From positions 2,111,501-2,175,500 of the forward strand of contig NZ_JAUETR010000001.1 of the NCBI RefSeq assembly GCF_032484785.1: DNA of 64,000 nucleotides, read 5' to 3'. Position numbers and translations under genes: made by a program. Position 1 is the stretch's first letter, and every line of letters begins with the position of its first letter. The notes under the pieces are model-generated. The model had not been told where the DNA came from. It made no database searches and saw only the letters and a program-made list of their open reading frames with translations. Below are positions 53,467 through 62,018 of this stretch, piece by piece. The stretch comes from Bradyrhizobium sp. SZCCHNS1050. Its GTDB lineage: Bacteria; Pseudomonadota; Alphaproteobacteria; Rhizobiales; Xanthobacteraceae.

Positions 53467-54304
53467 CTGAGAAGGCATGCAGTCCGACTGCCCCAAGTCT
53501 CGTCTGCTCGCTGTCTCTTGTGCTGCAATACGACAGATCCTGCACCCGCGCCGCACGAAATCGTTCTCGCGACGCATCCCGCGCCCGAGCCTTGTCCATT
53601 CACCCGCCCTCTGCAAATAGAGGGCGCAGGGAAGGCCGGGCCTCGGCTGAGGCCTGCGGCCCGCCTGCAGAAAAAATGCAGGCGGCAGGTACCACAGGTT
53701 CAGCCGGAACGACCCGGCCCTCCCTGCGCGACGGTTTTAACGGCTGCTTCGCGTTCTCCCTGGTGCGCCGGGCTTGTTGGCCACCATCCTCAACGCGAAG
53801 CGGAGCTTCAGCGTGAGTTGATATCAGCATCGGGATATCAGGACCGCGCGACTTGACCGTACGTGCATCGCCGTTCGTCCGCGCAGACTGAACTACGCTG
53901 CGGCAACACACGCCCGTCGCATCCCGCTGCCAACGGTCCGTGACGGTCGCGAAACGCCCCTCGTGCGGCAGCAAGACGCGCGGAAATGTGCCAGTGATTT
54001 GCCCGACGGCACAAGCGGTTTGTTGCTGCGACCAATCAACGCGACGGGCATGGATGTGGCGTCGATCAGCGAGAAAGCCGATTTTCAACAACGAACTAAT
54101 CGAGATCGCCGGCGCACACGAACTCCCGACGTTTTCTCCGACGCCGTGCGACGCAGCCTATCAAGCGTCGTCGCGAGGAGCGAAGCGACGACGCGATCCA
54201 GAACTGTCGAAGGACTGCGGATCGCGTCGCTGCGCTCGCGATGACGTACGGAGGGTTGTCGCTCGACCACGATCGGTACGACGCGCGGAGCGAGCGCAAC
54301 AGAG
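53467..54304. repeat. Repeat island: structured cruciform element plus further dispersed repeats
   Basis: No gene is seen in 838 bases. From about 53615 to 53785 lies a structured repeat. Its outer stem GCGCAGGGAAGGCCGGG (53624-53640) pairs with CCCGGCCCTCCCTGCGC (53713-53729) with one mismatch, and encloses hairpins CCTC-GGCT-GAGG and CCGCCTGCA-GAAAAAA-TGCAGGCGG (53661-53685). I recall this element as a common Bradyrhizobium repeat. From about 53940 to 54110 is a second, unstructured block resembling another repeat of that genus. At 54165-54246 is a REP palindrome (GCGAGGAGCGAAGCGACGAC and its mirror). Confidence 0.6.
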
Positions 54305-55300
54305 TCAGTTCTCCGTCACGCCGGCTTCGTGCGGGGTGAAGTGATAGACCGAGGAGCAGAACTCGCAGGTGACGACGACCTTGTCGTCCTTGACCATGTC
54401 GGCGCGGTCCTGGGGCGAGAAGCTCTTCAGCATGTTGGCAACCGCATCGCGCGAGCAGGAACAGCGCGCCTGCAGCGGCACGAGGTCGAACACGCGCACG
54501 CCGCGCTCATGGAACAGGCGATACAGCAGCCGCTCGCCCGACAGCGCGGGATCGATCAGCTCGATATCCTCGACGGTCGCGACCAGCGACTGGCCCTCGA
54601 CCCAGGCCTCGTCCTCCTCGATCGCATGCAGCTCGGTGCCTTCGGGCGCATCGCCGGGATGCAGGTCGGCTTGGCGCAAGCGCTCCGGCGCCTGCGGCAA
54701 AAATTGCGTCAGGAGGCCGCCGGCACGCCAGCGGTGCTTGCCGCCGCTCCACTCCTCGCCGACGGCGAGGCGCACGCGGGTCGGGATCTGCTCGGAGCGC
54801 AGGAAGTATTCATGAGCGGCCTCCTCCAGGCTGCCGCCGGTGAGCGCGACCAGCCCCTGGTAGCGGCTCATGTCGGCGCCCTGGTCGATGGTCATCGCCA
54901 GATGCCCCTTGCCGAGCAGGCCGCCGGAATCCTTGGCCTCCGCCAGCCGGGCTTCGTCGAAGCGGGCATAGGCACGCAGGCGGTCGGGTGCCTGGAAGTC
55001 GACCACCAGGAACGACACCGGGCCGTCGGTCTGGGTCTGCAGGATGAAGCGGCCGTCGAATTTCAGCGCGGAGCCGAGCAAGGTCGTCAGCACGATGGCC
55101 TCGCCGAGCAGCTTGCCCACGGGCGCGGGATAAGCGTGCTTGGTGAGAATGTCGTCGAGCGCCGGGCCCATGCGGGTCAGTCGCCCACGCAGATCGAGCG
55201 CCGCGACCTCGAACGGCAGCACGGCGTCGTCGACCGGCACCGCCGAGGGGGCGCGGCTGGTATCGAGGTTGATGTCGGTGTCGGGGGGATTGGTTGTCAT
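54305..55300 (-). CDS. hslO: Redox-regulated chaperone Hsp33
   Basis: A 331-residue cytoplasmic holdase chaperone switched on by oxidation. The four zinc-binding cysteines are present as CSCSRDAVANML and CEFCSSVYHF near the C-terminus. The N-terminal domain includes LLGEAIVLTTLLGSALKFDG and GRFILQTQTDGPVSFLVVD. It follows argF on the same strand after a 250-base gap holding a palindrome, so it may be in the arg transcript. Confidence 0.93.
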   Translation of the reverse strand: MTTNPPDTDINLDTSRAPSAVPVDDAVLPFEVAALDLRGRLTRMGPALDDILTKHAYPAPVGKLLGEAIVLTTLLGSALKFDGRFILQTQTDGPVSFLVVDFQAPDRLRAYARFDEARLAEAKDSGGLLGKGHLAMTIDQGADMSRYQGLVALTGGSLEEAAHEYFLRSEQIPTRVRLAVGEEWSGGKHRWRAGGLLTQFLPQAPERLRQADLHPGDAPEGTELHAIEEDEAWVEGQSLVATVEDIELIDPALSGERLLYRLFHERGVRVFDLVPLQARCSCSRDAVANMLKSFSPQDRADMVKDDKVVVTCEFCSSVYHFTPHEAGVTEN

Positions 55301-55340
55301 GGGGCGTATTTGGGGATGATTGAAACGAATGGAAGGGCAT

Positions 55341-55537
55341 CCCCGGCTGTCGTTCCGGCCTTGAGCCGGGACTCATACCGCGGATGCTATCGAGGAACGC
55401 CGGTGGTAGTCGCCGACGCTAAGCCGTAACCGACGAACCACGATCGCTCCAACTACGCCGAGCAACGGCCACAGCTGCAAATCAGTTCGATCACGCGGTA
55501 TGGGTCCCGGCTCAAGGCCAGGACGACACCGGTGAAA
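55341..55537. repeat. Intergenic palindromic repeat between argF and hslO
   Basis: Arms GTCGTTCCGGCCTTGAGCCG followed by GGACTCATACCGCGG, and GCGGTATGGGTCCCGGCTCA followed by AGGCCAGGACGACACC, are inverted across about 120 bases. It is of the same family as 33872-33993. It may weaken read-through from argF into hslO. Confidence 0.75.
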
Positions 55538-55552
55538 TTGCGCCGTCGAACC

Positions 55553-56491
55553 CTAAGCCCGCTCGCCGAAGCACCAGGCCAAGATGCCCTTCTGCGCATG
55601 CAGGCGGTTCTCGGCTTCGTCGAACACCACCGACTGCGGGCCGTCGATCACCTCGTCGGTGACCTCCTCGCCGCGGTGGGCCGGCAGGCAGTGCATGAAC
55701 AGCGCCTCGGGCTTCGCCAGCGACATCAACTTGGAATTGACCTGATAGGGCTTGAGCAAATTGTGCCGATGCTCGCCATCCTTGTCGCCCATCGACACCC
55801 AGGTGTCGGTGACGACGCAGTCGGCGCCGGCGACAGCGACTTCCGGATCGTGGCCGAGATGGATGTCGGCCCGGGTGGCGCGGATGAAATCCTTCATCGG
55901 CTTGCCGGGCGACAGCTGCGGCGGGGTGGCGACGTTGAGCCGGAACTTGAAGCGCTCGGCGGCATGGGCCCAGGAGGCCAGCACGTTGTTGTCGTCGCCG
56001 GTCCAGGCCACGGTGCGGCCCTCGATGGAGCCGCGATGCTCCTCGAAGGTCATCACGTCGGCCATCACCTGGCAGGGATGCGAGCGCCGGGTCAGGCCGT
56101 TGATCACGGGCACGGTGGCATGCGCGGCAAGCTCGAGCAGCGCCTCGTGGCTGAGGATGCGGATCATGATGGCGTCGACATAGCGCGACAGCACGCGCGC
56201 GGTGTCGGCGATGGTCTCGCCGCGGCCGAGCTGCATCTCGGTGCCGGTCAGCATGATCGCCTCGCCGCCGAGCTGGCGCATGCCGACGTCGAACGACACG
56301 CGCGTGCGCGTCGACGGCTTGTCGAAGATCATCGCCAGCACCTTGCCCTCGAGCGGCTTCTTCGCCGGCTCGCGCGCCTTCAAGGTCTTCTTCATCGCGC
56401 TGGACAGCGCCAGCACGTTGCGCAGCTCCTCCACCGGCATCTCGGTGAGATCGAGGAAATGACGCGGCGTATTGCCCATGGTCTTGCTCAT
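55553..56491 (-). CDS. argF: Ornithine carbamoyltransferase
   Basis: A 312-residue enzyme condensing ornithine and carbamoyl phosphate to citrulline in arginine synthesis. The carbamoyl-phosphate loop is [33 protein letters not shown] and the ornithine site [16 protein letters not shown] are conserved. The ATG at 56491 overlaps the argD stop by four bases, so the pair is translationally coupled. Confidence 0.95.
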   Translation of the reverse strand: MSKTMGNTPRHFLDLTEMPVEELRNVLALSSAMKKTLKAREPAKKPLEGKVLAMIFDKPSTRTRVSFDVGMRQLGGEAIMLTGTEMQLGRGETIADTARVLSRYVDAIMIRILSHEALLELAAHATVPVINGLTRRSHPCQVMADVMTFEEHRGSIEGRTVAWTGDDNNVLASWAHAAERFKFRLNVATPPQLSPGKPMKDFIRATRADIHLGHDPEVAVAGADCVVTDTWVSMGDKDGEHRHNLLKPYQVNSKLMSLAKPEALFMHCLPAHRGEEVTDEVIDGPQSVVFDEAENRLHAQKGILAWCFGERA

Positions 56492-57699
56492 GATGCGGCC
56501 GCCTGCTTGGCAGGCCCGCCCGACAGCGCCGCACAGGCGCGATCGAGCATCTCGACCGATTGTTCGATTTCGGATTCGTTGACGATCAGCGGCGGCAGGA
56601 AGCGCACGACGTTGTCGCCCGCGCCGACGGTGAGCAGCTTCTGATCGCGCAGCGCCGTGACCAGATCGCCCGACGGCACCACCGCCTTGACGCCGATGAG
56701 AAGGCCCTCGCCGCGGATCTCGGAGATGATGTCGGGATGACGATCGAGAACGGCGGCGAGCTTCTGCTTCAACAGCAACGACATCTTGCGGACGTGATCG
56801 AAGAAGCCGGGCGCCAGCATCACGTCGAGCACGGCGTTGGCCGCGGCGACCGCCAGCGGATTGCCACCGAAGGTCGAGCCATGCGAGCCCGGCGTCATGC
56901 CCGACGCGGCCTCGGCCGTCGCAAGCACGGCGCCGATGGGAAAGCCGCCGCCGAGCGCCTTGGCCAGCGACATCACGTCCGGCGTGACGCCGAGCCAGCG
57001 ATGCGCGAACAGATCGCCGGTGCGGCCCATGCCGGTCTGGACCTCGTCGATGACCAGCAACAAACCGTTGTCGTCGCAGAGCTGGCGCAGCGCCTTGTAG
57101 AACGGCAGCGGCGCGGTGCGCACGCCGCCCTCGCCCTGCACCGGCTCGACCAGGATGCCGGCGGTGTGCGGACCGATCGCCTTCTTCACGGCTTCGATGT
57201 CGCCGAACGGAACCTGATCGAAGCCGTCCATCGGCGGACCGAAGCCGTCGAGATATTTGGCCGACCCTGTCGCGGCGAGCGTGGCGAGCGTGCGACCGTG
57301 GAACGCGCCTTCGAACGTAATGATACGATAGCGTTCGGGATGTCCCTTGGCGGCGTGATATTTGCGCGTGATCTTGATCGCGCCTTCCATCGCCTCCGCG
57401 CCCGAATTGGCGAAGAACACGTAGTCGGCAAAGCTCTGCTCGCACAGCCGCGCGGCAAGGCGCTCGCCATCCGGGCTCTTGAACAGGTTCGACATGTGCC
57501 AGAGCTTGGCCGCCTGCTCCTGCAGCGCCTTGACCAGATGCGGATGCGCATGGCCGAGCGAATTGACTGCGACGCCCGAGGTGAAATCGAGATAACGGTC
57601 GCCATTGGTCGCGATCAGCCACGCGCCTTCGCCGCGCTCGAACGAAAGATCGACCCGGGCGAATACGGGGAGGAGATGCGTAGCGGCAACACTGGTCAT
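56488..57699 (-). CDS. argD: Acetylornithine aminotransferase
   Basis: A 403-residue class III PLP aminotransferase. The PLP lysine is in [40 protein letters not shown] and [19 protein letters not shown] are family blocks. It converts N-acetylglutamate semialdehyde to N-acetylornithine, two steps before argF. It is the first gene of the argD-argF unit. Its promoter region at 57818-57845 includes a GANTC site. Confidence 0.94.
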   Translation of the reverse strand: MTSVAATHLLPVFARVDLSFERGEGAWLIATNGDRYLDFTSGVAVNSLGHAHPHLVKALQEQAAKLWHMSNLFKSPDGERLAARLCEQSFADYVFFANSGAEAMEGAIKITRKYHAAKGHPERYRIITFEGAFHGRTLATLAATGSAKYLDGFGPPMDGFDQVPFGDIEAVKKAIGPHTAGILVEPVQGEGGVRTAPLPFYKALRQLCDDNGLLLVIDEVQTGMGRTGDLFAHRWLGVTPDVMSLAKALGGGFPIGAVLATAEAASGMTPGSHGSTFGGNPLAVAAANAVLDVMLAPGFFDHVRKMSLLLKQKLAAVLDRHPDIISEIRGEGLLIGVKAVVPSGDLVTALRDQKLLTVGAGDNVVRFLPPLIVNESEIEQSVEMLDRACAALSGGPAKQAAAS

Positions 57700-57786
57700 G
57701 GCGGATCACATGAGCTGACGGGCCGGCCGAGACACGCGCCACGCGGCGCCATCGCGCATCAGGGACCCCACCCTGGAAAACAAAAT

Positions 57787-57809
57787 GTGCCGCCTTTTCA
57801 AGGCGGCAC
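57787..57809 (-). promoter_or_regulatory. Strong hairpin at the predicted 5' end of the argD transcript
   Basis: On the minus strand GTGCCGCCTT-GAA-AAGGCGGCAC forms a ten-pair stem, followed by ATTTTGTTTTCC. It begins about two bases after the predicted transcription start and about 90 bases before argD. It may be a message stabiliser or an attenuator; the T-tract is interrupted, so termination is uncertain. Confidence 0.55.
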
Positions 57810-57817
57810 GTGCATCT

Positions 57818-57845
57818 ATTGTATGCGGGCAGCGGTGGGAGTCAA
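57818..57845 (-). promoter_or_regulatory. argD-argF promoter
   Basis: On the minus strand TTGACT (57845-57840), a 16-base spacer and TACAAT (57823-57818) form a near-consensus sigma-70-like promoter, the best in the window. The -35 box overlaps a GANTC site (57839-57843). Confidence 0.7.
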
Positions 57846-58098
57846 CTACGCGTCAGCTGATGCATGGGGGGCCGGCCCGTGAGATTCCGGACGCCTGACA
57901 CGCCTCGAGACACGCCACAGGGAACCACGGAATGTGTGGACTGCGGCCGCCGACTCTTGCGCGGGAGTCACGCCATATTGTAGCGTTTTCAACGTCGAGT
58001 ACGACATCTCGTGCGGCAGTTCTGATCCCTCTCGAAGTTCTCTGAGTTTGCGTAACGTCCGGGTGCCTTGTGCGTGCCCGGCGAGGGACAAGGGATTC
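57839..58098. promoter_or_regulatory. Cluster of five GANTC (CcrM-type) sites between argD and gcrA
   Basis: GANTC occurs at 57839, 57883, 57952, 57965 and 58094 (start positions). The middle two are mirror-oriented as GACTC-N8-GAGTC. CcrM methylates the adenine of GANTC in alphaproteobacteria, and GcrA-dependent promoters respond to that mark. The rest of the 477-base gap between argD and gcrA shows no further gene. Confidence 0.6.
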
Positions 58099-58176
58099 TG
58101 CCGCCAGGGATTTTCTTGAGACAGCATCGCAGCGCCGTCCCGGAATTGGCCGGCGCAACGCGAAGGGAAAGGTTCG

Positions 58177-58692
58177 ATGACCGTATTGACCTGGTCCGAC
58201 GATCGCGTCGAGCAACTGAAAAAACTCTGGGAAGCCGGACTGTCGGCCAGCCAGATCGCCGCGGAACTCGGAAACGTGACGCGCAACGCCGTGATTGGCA
58301 AGGTGCACCGGCTGGGCCTGTCCGGCCGCGCCAAGAGCCCGGCCACCGCGGCACCGCGCCAGCGCAAGGCGGCCCGCCCGGCACAGCCGATGATGCGGGT
58401 GGCGCGCCCGGTGGCGCGCGGCAACACGGCGCTCGCACAGGTTTTCGAGGTTGAGGCGGAGCCCGATCCGGTTGCATTCGACAACGTCGTGCCGATGAAC
58501 CAGCGGCTGTCGCTGCTGGAGCTCAACGAGGCGACCTGCCACTGGCCGGTCGGCGATCCCTCGAGCGCGGATTTCTTCTTCTGCGGCGGCAAGGCGCTTT
58601 CCGGTCTGCCCTATTGCGCGCAGCATTCGCGCGTCGCCTATCAGCCCGCGGCCGACCGCCGCCGCCAGCCGGCGAAGTCGACCACGCGCTGA
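58177..58692 (+). CDS. gcrA: Cell-cycle regulator GcrA
   Basis: A 171-residue master cell-cycle regulator restricted to alphaproteobacteria. The N-terminal DNA-binding domain is VLTWSDDRVEQLKKLWEAGL then SASQIAAELGNVTRNAVIGK with KVHRLGLSGRAKSP. A basic Ala/Pro/Arg-rich linker follows, then the sigma-70-binding C-terminal region (LLELNEATCHWPVGDP and PYCAQHSRVAYQP). It acts with RNA polymerase at GANTC-containing promoters. A cluster of GANTC sites lies in its own upstream region. Confidence 0.95.
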   Translation: MTVLTWSDDRVEQLKKLWEAGLSASQIAAELGNVTRNAVIGKVHRLGLSGRAKSPATAAPRQRKAARPAQPMMRVARPVARGNTALAQVFEVEAEPDPVAFDNVVPMNQRLSLLELNEATCHWPVGDPSSADFFFCGGKALSGLPYCAQHSRVAYQPAADRRRQPAKSTTR

Positions 58693-58814
58693 GGAAGTTG
58701 GCCGCGACGGGCGATGAGGATGCTCCGCATCGCCCTGGGATCTCCGGCGGCCTCAACTCACAACGACCATGGACGTGAGCCCGGCCCGCGCCGGGCCGCA
58801 GATGCGACGGGCGA

Positions 58815-60122
58815 TCAGGCGCCCCGCGCCGGCTTCGACTGCGGAAAGCACGCCGTGAAGGCGGCACCGTTGCGCGGCACGCTTTCGATCAGCAGCCGGC
58901 CGCGATGGCGGTTGAGGATGTGCTTCACCAGGGAGAGGCCGAGCCCGGTGCCGCCTTGCGCGCGGCTGTCGCCGACATCGACGCGATAGAAGCGCTCGGT
59001 CAGGCGCGGCAGATGCTCGGGCGCGATGCCGGGGCCGAAATCGCGCACCTTGACCCGGATCTCCGGCGCGTTCTCGGCGGAGACGGCCTGCTCCAGCGAG
59101 ACGATCACGCGCCCGCCCGAGGCGCCGTATTTCAGCGCGTTTTCGATCAGGTTCTCGAACACGCGCAGCAGCTCCTCGCGGTCGCCGGCGATCGTCACCG
59201 GCACGTCCGGCAGGCTGGTCTCGATCACCACCTGGCGCTCGCGCGCCAGCGACTCCAGCCCGTCGGTGACCTGGCGGATGATGGGGACGACGTCGACCAT
59301 GGCGTGGGGCTGGACATGCGCCGACAGCTCCACCCGTGACAGCGACAGCAGATCGTCGATCAGCCGCGCCATGCGCGTCGCCTGGATGTGCATGATGCCG
59401 AGGAAGCGCTCGCGCGCCTTCGGATCGTCCTTGGCCGGCCCCTGCAGCGTATCGATGAAGCCCGAGAGCGCCGCCAGCGGCGTGCGCAGCTCGTGGCTCG
59501 CATTGGCGACGAAGTCGGCGCGCATTTCCTCGACCCGGCGCAGCGGGGTCAGATCGTGGAACGTCATCAGCATGCATTTGTCCGTGCCGCCGAACGCCGT
59601 CGGCACCGGCACCGGCGTGATGATCAGCTCCATCCAGCGATCGACCGGAACGTGATCGTGATAGGTGGCACGGCGGATCTCGGTGGTGGCGATCGCCTCG
59701 CGCAGCGCAGTGATGATCTCCGGCGTGCGCAGCGCGAACTGGGCGAGCTCGCCCTTGCGCAGGGCCGGCGCGAGCTGCGCGGCAGCGGCATTGAGGTGGA
59801 TGACTCGGCCGGCGCGGTCGAGCAGCACGGCGGGATCGGGGATGCCCTCGACCACCGCGCTGACGGCCGGCGCCTCGACCGGGTTGGCGTGGCGCTCCTC
59901 CTCACGCTTGGCGACCGCGCCATGCAGCCGCCACGGCACCAGGGCGGCGGCGGAAATACACAGGAATACCGCCAGGGCCCGCAGCGGCAGCAGCTCGTCC
60001 AGCAGCACGAGCCCGGCAAGCGCGAGCGCCGCAGCGAGCAGGATGATCGCGGAATGGCGCAGCCGGTCCGGCCAGGGGGTGAAGATCGAGAGCGGCGTGT
60101 CGGAGGGAGCGTCGAGGGCCAT
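58815..60122 (-). CDS. phoR: Membrane sensor histidine kinase, PhoR-like
   Basis: A 435-residue kinase. Two membrane segments near the N-terminus (AIILLAAALALAGLVLLDEL and LRALAVFLCISAAALVPW) are followed by a PAS domain (VVEGIPDPAVLLDRAGRVIH). The H box is VANASHELRTPLAALSGFID, the N box FENLIENALKYG, and the G boxes DFGPGIAPEHLPRL and GGTGLGLSLVKHIL. The layout is that of PhoR of the phosphate regulon. No phoB lies alongside in the window, so the assignment is by similarity only. Confidence 0.85.
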   Translation of the reverse strand: MALDAPSDTPLSIFTPWPDRLRHSAIILLAAALALAGLVLLDELLPLRALAVFLCISAAALVPWRLHGAVAKREEERHANPVEAPAVSAVVEGIPDPAVLLDRAGRVIHLNAAAAQLAPALRKGELAQFALRTPEIITALREAIATTEIRRATYHDHVPVDRWMELIITPVPVPTAFGGTDKCMLMTFHDLTPLRRVEEMRADFVANASHELRTPLAALSGFIDTLQGPAKDDPKARERFLGIMHIQATRMARLIDDLLSLSRVELSAHVQPHAMVDVVPIIRQVTDGLESLARERQVVIETSLPDVPVTIAGDREELLRVFENLIENALKYGASGGRVIVSLEQAVSAENAPEIRVKVRDFGPGIAPEHLPRLTERFYRVDVGDSRAQGGTGLGLSLVKHILNRHRGRLLIESVPRNGAAFTACFPQSKPARGA

Positions 60123-60150
60123 CTCGTCCTACTGTTCCCTTGAGCTGGCG

Positions 60151-61206
60151 TCAGGCACCGGAATCGCTGCGTTTCCTCACAAAAGCGGCTTCCGGTGGGG
60201 GGCCCGGATCGAGGCTGAGCGCGGCCTGCCGCAGCCGTTTCGACCGCGTGCTGATGATAACCTCGCGAAACGTCAGCAAGATTACAGAAATGAGGAACGG
60301 CGCCAAATAATACAGCATCCGGAACAGGAGCATTCCGGCCAGCAGCTCCTCGCGGTCCATCTGCCACAGCCCGACCAGCATCGCGGCGTCGAACACGCCG
60401 AGCCCGCCGGGGGAATGGCTGGCGAAGCCGAGCAGGGTCGCCGAGACGAAGATCACAGCCACCACGACGAAGCCGAGATTGGGCTCGTCCGGCACCAGCA
60501 CATACATCGCCAGCGCGCAGAAACCGAGGTCGATGATGCCGATCGCGATCTGCAGCAGGGTCAGGGGGCCGCTCGGCAGCACCACGGTCCACGGCCCGCG
60601 GCCGACCACGCGCGGCTTGGTCCATACCCAGGCGACATACCCCAACAGACCGACCAGGATCGCGATCGCCACCATGCGGTTGACCCAGGGCGGCAGCTGG
60701 TCGATCGAGGCGGCTGCCTCCGGATGATAGCTGATGCCGAGCCCGAGCACGGCCGCATTGCCGAGCCAGAACGTCAGGCCGGCAAGGAAGCAGATCTTGG
60801 CGACGTCGATGGCGTTCAGCCCATGGGCCGAATAGACGCGGTAGCGCACGGCACCGCCGGTGAAGACGCTGGCGCCGACATTGTGGCCGATCGAATAGCT
60901 GGTGAAGGCGGCCAGCGCGTTGACGCGGTAGGGCACGTGGTCGTGGCCAATCGCGCGCACCGCGAACAGATCGTAGAAGGTCAGCGTGAAATAGCCGGCG
61001 GCGACGAACAGCGCGGCGAGCGCGATCTGATGCGGCTCCGTGCTCTTGATCGCCTCGAGCACCTCGTAGGTGTCGATGCCGCGCAGCATGTGGTAGAGGA
61101 CGTAGCAGGCGACCGCGATCACAGCGATGCTGATCAGCACGCCGAGCTTGTGCAGGACTTGCTTCTCGCGCAGGAACGTGGCCGCTCTGCGTATGGCTTC
61201 AAGCAT
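60151..61206 (-). CDS. UPF0104 (YbhN/LPG-synthase-like) membrane protein
   Basis: A 351-residue inner-membrane protein with about eight hydrophobic segments. TSYSIGHNVGASVFTGGAVR and GFASHSPGGLGVFDAAMLVG are the recurring signatures of the UPF0104 family, related to the flippase half of lysylphosphatidylglycerol synthetase. No soluble acyltransferase half is present, so lipid translocation is possible but aminoacylation is not expected. It lies 28 bases upstream of the PhoR-like gene on the same strand. Confidence 0.87.
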   Translation of the reverse strand: MLEAIRRAATFLREKQVLHKLGVLISIAVIAVACYVLYHMLRGIDTYEVLEAIKSTEPHQIALAALFVAAGYFTLTFYDLFAVRAIGHDHVPYRVNALAAFTSYSIGHNVGASVFTGGAVRYRVYSAHGLNAIDVAKICFLAGLTFWLGNAAVLGLGISYHPEAAASIDQLPPWVNRMVAIAILVGLLGYVAWVWTKPRVVGRGPWTVVLPSGPLTLLQIAIGIIDLGFCALAMYVLVPDEPNLGFVVVAVIFVSATLLGFASHSPGGLGVFDAAMLVGLWQMDREELLAGMLLFRMLYYLAPFLISVILLTFREVIISTRSKRLRQAALSLDPGPPPEAAFVRKRSDSGA

Positions 61207-61708
61207 CTACACCTCTCACCGTGATCCGATCACGACGGCCGGGGACGCCGCGCCCCGGAGGCCGCAGCATCATGTGCGCATACAACGCCCTCGTAGCGCG
61301 TTTCGACGCATTGGGGAACACGGAGCGTGCGAACAAAAGCGTACACATGGATATACTTAGCAGGCTTTGCGGAAATGCGATGCACCGTTTTGCCGCACAT
61401 GAGGCAAGACATCAGGCAAAGGCATCGGACAAGGCATCATGCAGGACGGCGGGGCAGCGCACGTCCCCGCCAGCCTGCAAACCCCAGGTTAAACTTTGGT
61501 GAGGAACGCGAATCTCCGGGGCTTCCGGGGCGCCCAGCGGTTCGGCGGGTCAGCATGGCTCAACGATAAGCGCGAGCTGCGCGTTTGACAGGTTCGCGCC
61601 TCGTCAAACCTTCGTGTCTCGCAGTTGCGATGACCCGGGGCACGCGGACGGCGGGCGCGCCGCCGCAGTCTCGGCAGATGGCGTCGGGTGCAGTCCGGGG
61701 CGGCGGTC
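61207..61708. other. 502-base gap without a confident gene
   Basis: The AT content rises between about 61320 and 61400. One frame from an ATG at 61272, preceded by GGAGG with ten-base spacing, would encode 76 residues (starting MCAYNALVARFDALG) to 61502. Its codon use is unlike the neighbours and no domain is recognisable. An opposing short frame overlaps it. Otherwise I see nothing here. Confidence 0.35.
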
Positions 61709-62014
61709 TCAGGCCGCCGATTTCGTCCGCATGCTGCGGATCACCACCAGCGCCCGAAGCCAGGTGCCGATGGCGCAGCCGACGAGGTAGGGCACGAACA
61801 TGATCAGCAGCAGCTCGAGCCAGTAGCCGGCCCGGCCGGGAATCAGGCAGGCCACGGCCGTCGCGACCAGGCCGGCGGCCAGCGCCGCCAGCAGCCAGGT
61901 CAGCCAGCCCGACACGCGCGGGGCGCGATGCACCACGGCGACCCAGCCCATCGCCAGCCCGATGGCGAATGCGCCGGCCAGCCAGCCCCAGTGAAAGGCA
62001 ACGAGATAGGCCAT
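61709..62014 (-). CDS. Small three-span membrane protein coupled to the BON-OmpA gene
   Basis: A 101-residue protein with three hydrophobic segments (HWGWLAGAFAIGLAMGWVAV, LTWLLAALAAGLVATAVACL and WLELLLIMFVPYLVGCAIGT). It starts four bases after the stop of the BON-OmpA gene, so the two are surely one transcript. No family is recognised. A role as membrane partner of the upstream protein is inferred from the spacing. Confidence 0.75.
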   Translation of the reverse strand: MAYLVAFHWGWLAGAFAIGLAMGWVAVVHRAPRVSGWLTWLLAALAAGLVATAVACLIPGRAGYWLELLLIMFVPYLVGCAIGTWLRALVVIRSMRTKSAA

Positions 62015-62018
62015 GACG

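Noticed and set aside
53518..53856. Small open frames reading EGAGKAGPRL-type peptides
   Set aside because: They are translations of a structured intergenic repeat, and such ORFs are recurrent annotation artefacts.
55553..57742. A single 729-residue frame running through argF and beyond
   Set aside because: Only the part from 56491 is argF. The upstream part is an out-of-frame reading of argD, not a fusion protein.
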